Translations under genes and position numbers: made by a program
The notes under the pieces: generated by a model
Told to the model about the DNA's origin: nothing
Database searches by the model: none
The model's input: only the letters and a program-made list of their open reading frames with translations
Origin: JAYWAM01 sp043782425
GTDB taxonomy: Bacteria; Pseudomonadota; Gammaproteobacteria; Burkholderiales; Usitatibacteraceae
Direction of reading: 5' to 3'
Assembly: GCA_043782425.1 (NCBI GenBank)
Contig: JAYWAM010000194.1
Location: forward strand, 1-5,387
DNA: 5,387 nucleotides
Shown here: piece after piece, positions 4,084-5,387 of the stretch
How the letters are laid out: every line of letters begins with the position of its first letter
Position numbering within the stretch: the stretch's first letter is position 1

Positions 4084-5387
4084 ATGGATCGATTGATCAT
4101 ATTTGATACCACATTGCGCGACGGCGAGCAGAGTCCGGGCGCATCAATGACCAAAGAAGAAAAGATTCGCATCGCGCGGCAACTGGAAAAAATGCGCGTC
4201 GATGTGATTGAGGCGGGCTTTGCGGCGGCAAGCCGCGGTGACTTCGAGGCAATACACGCGGTAGCCGGTGTAATTACGGATTCCGTGGTGTGTTCGCTGG
4301 CTCGGGCGCAGGTTGCCGATATACAAAAGGCCGGGGAGGCGATCAAACCGGCGGCGCAGGGACGCATACATGTTTTCATCGCGACCTCGCCCATACACAT
4401 GCAACACAAGTTGCGCATGACGCCGGAGCAGGTGATGGTAGCCGCCGTTGACGCGGTGAAGTTTGCGCGCACCTTTACCGATGATGTGGAGTTTTCCGCC
4501 GAAGACGCGGTGCGCAGCGAGATCGACTTTCTGTGTCGAGTTTTCGAGGCGGTAATTGACGCCGGCGCCAAGACCGTCAATGTTCCCGATACCGTGGGCT
4601 ACAGCATTCCGGAATTGTGGGCCGAGCGTATGCGCACTTTGATCGAGCGTGTGCCTAATTCGGATAAGGTGGTGTGGTCCACGCATTGCCATAATGATCT
4701 GGGCATGGCGGTGGCCAATTCGTTGGCCGCAGTTCACGCTGGCGCGCGGCAGGTGGAATGCACCATCAACGGCCTGGGTGAGCGGGCGGGCAATGCTTCG
4801 CTGGAAGAAATTGTCATGGCGGTGAAAACCCGCAAGGATTATTTCAATGTGGAAACGCGCATCGACACCACGCAAATCGTTCCCGCATCGCGCCTGGTTT
4901 CCACTGTCACCGGCTACCCGGTGCAGCCCAACAAAGCCATCGTCGGCGCCAATGCTTTCGCCCACGAGGCGGGCATACATCAGGATGGCGTGCTTAAGCA
5001 CAGAGAAACCTACGAAATTATGCGCGCTCAAGATGTCGGCTGGCATGCCAACAAGTTGGTGTTAGGCAAACACTCGGGGCGCACGGCATTCAAAGCGCGC
5101 CTGAAAGAAATTGGCATTGAACTTGAATCGGAAGTGGTGCTCAATGCCGCGTTCCACAAATTCAAGGAGCTGGCGGATAAGAAGCACGATATTTTCGATG
5201 AAGACTTGCACGCGCTGGTTTCTGACGAAGCCGTGACGCCCGCAGTCGAGCATTACAAGCTGGTATCGCTGGTGGCGCACTCGGAGACCGGCGAACAGCC
5301 GTTTGCGCGCGTGGTGATCGCCGAGAATGGCCAAGAAAAACCCTGCGAGGCGCGCGGCGCCGGCCCGGTTGACGCCACCTTCAAGGC
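4084..5387 (+). CDS. leuA: 2-isopropylmalate synthase, 3' end cut off by window
   Basis: This is the first committed enzyme of leucine synthesis: acetyl-CoA + 2-oxoisovalerate to 2-isopropylmalate, in the cytoplasm and feedback-inhibited by leucine. The HMGL-like TIM barrel starts with FDTTLRDGEQSPG (residues 7-19), which holds the catalytic Arg12 and metal-binding Asp13. The metal-site motif HCHNDLG is at 201-207, NGLGERAGNA at 229-238 supplies another metal ligand (N237), and HEAGIHQDG at 294-302 follows. GKHSGR then opens the linker, and the LeuA dimer/regulatory domain begins near residue 390. The visible part is 434 codons with no internal stop. Family members have about 510-525, so some 80 codons of the allosteric domain lie beyond the edge; the last bases read into the conserved GPVDA motif of that domain. 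The start is supported by AGGAG seven bases upstream. The length to HCHNDLG and the domain order fit bacterial LeuA; homocitrate or citramalate synthase is less likely given the close LeuA match throughout. Confidence 0.97.
   Translation, partial: MDRLIIFDTTLRDGEQSPGASMTKEEKIRIARQLEKMRVDVIEAGFAAASRGDFEAIHAVAGVITDSVVCSLARAQVADIQKAGEAIKPAAQGRIHVFIATSPIHMQHKLRMTPEQVMVAAVDAVKFARTFTDDVEFSAEDAVRSEIDFLCRVFEAVIDAGAKTVNVPDTVGYSIPELWAERMRTLIERVPNSDKVVWSTHCHNDLGMAVANSLAAVHAGARQVECTINGLGERAGNASLEEIVMAVKTRKDYFNVETRIDTTQIVPASRLVSTVTGYPVQPNKAIVGANAFAHEAGIHQDGVLKHRETYEIMRAQDVGWHANKLVLGKHSGRTAFKARLKEIGIELESEVVLNAAFHKFKELADKKHDIFDEDLHALVSDEAVTPAVEHYKLVSLVAHSETGEQPFARVVIAENGQEKPCEARGAGPVDATFK

Noticed and set aside
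4028..4096. 22-codon ORF (ATG at 4028) overlapping the leuA start
   Set aside because: It has no Shine-Dalgarno sequence and no composition bias, and it is in a frame offset from leuA. Such a short ORF is expected by chance.
4144..5046. 300-codon open frame on the minus strand inside leuA
   Set aside because: It is antisense to the conserved LeuA catalytic barrel, has a His/Arg-rich composition, and shows no domain.

Overview
The window looks like chromosomal DNA of a proteobacterium, most likely a betaproteobacterium. This is inferred mainly from the LeuA sequence, which begins MDRLIIFDTTLRDGEQSPGA, and from the GC-rich codon use of the two large genes. The genus cannot be fixed from the sequence alone.

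Layout, left to right, all main genes on the + strand: (1) the 3' nine-tenths or so of hsdR, the motor and nuclease subunit of a type I restriction-modification system, running in from the left edge and ending at 2684. (2) A roughly 500-base AT-richer patch (2685-3177) with no intact gene. It holds a HicA toxin N-terminal stub, the last ~39 codons of an IS30-like transposase on the opposite strand, short repeats, and a hairpin element at 3033-3095 that has the architecture of an integron attC recombination site. (3) A HigBA/RelE-type toxin-antitoxin operon (3142-3785) with its own strong-looking promoter. The toxin is broken by an in-frame stop and a +1 frameshift, while the overlapping XRE-family antitoxin is intact. 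(4) A second, weaker attC-like hairpin (3789-3845) starting three bases after the antitoxin stop. (5) A leuA promoter, a 30-codon leucine-rich small ORF (3907-3999), and leuA (2-isopropylmalate synthase, from 4084), which runs off the right edge within its C-terminal regulatory domain.

My reading is that an anabolic locus (leuA) and a type I restriction locus flank a decaying mobile patch. The two attC-like hairpins have the same orientation, with the toxin-antitoxin pair between them and a toxin remnant before the first. This is the pattern of a small cluster of attC sites lacking an integrase, or the worn tail of a chromosomal integron. The cassette content (stabilising toxin-antitoxin modules with their own promoter) fits what sedentary integrons carry. 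Everything in the patch looks past its functional life except the orphan antitoxin. No intact new system is visible. The points most worth a second look are the cassette-like structure, the doubly broken toxin beside an intact antitoxin, and the leucine-rich, possibly leaderless peptide before leuA.
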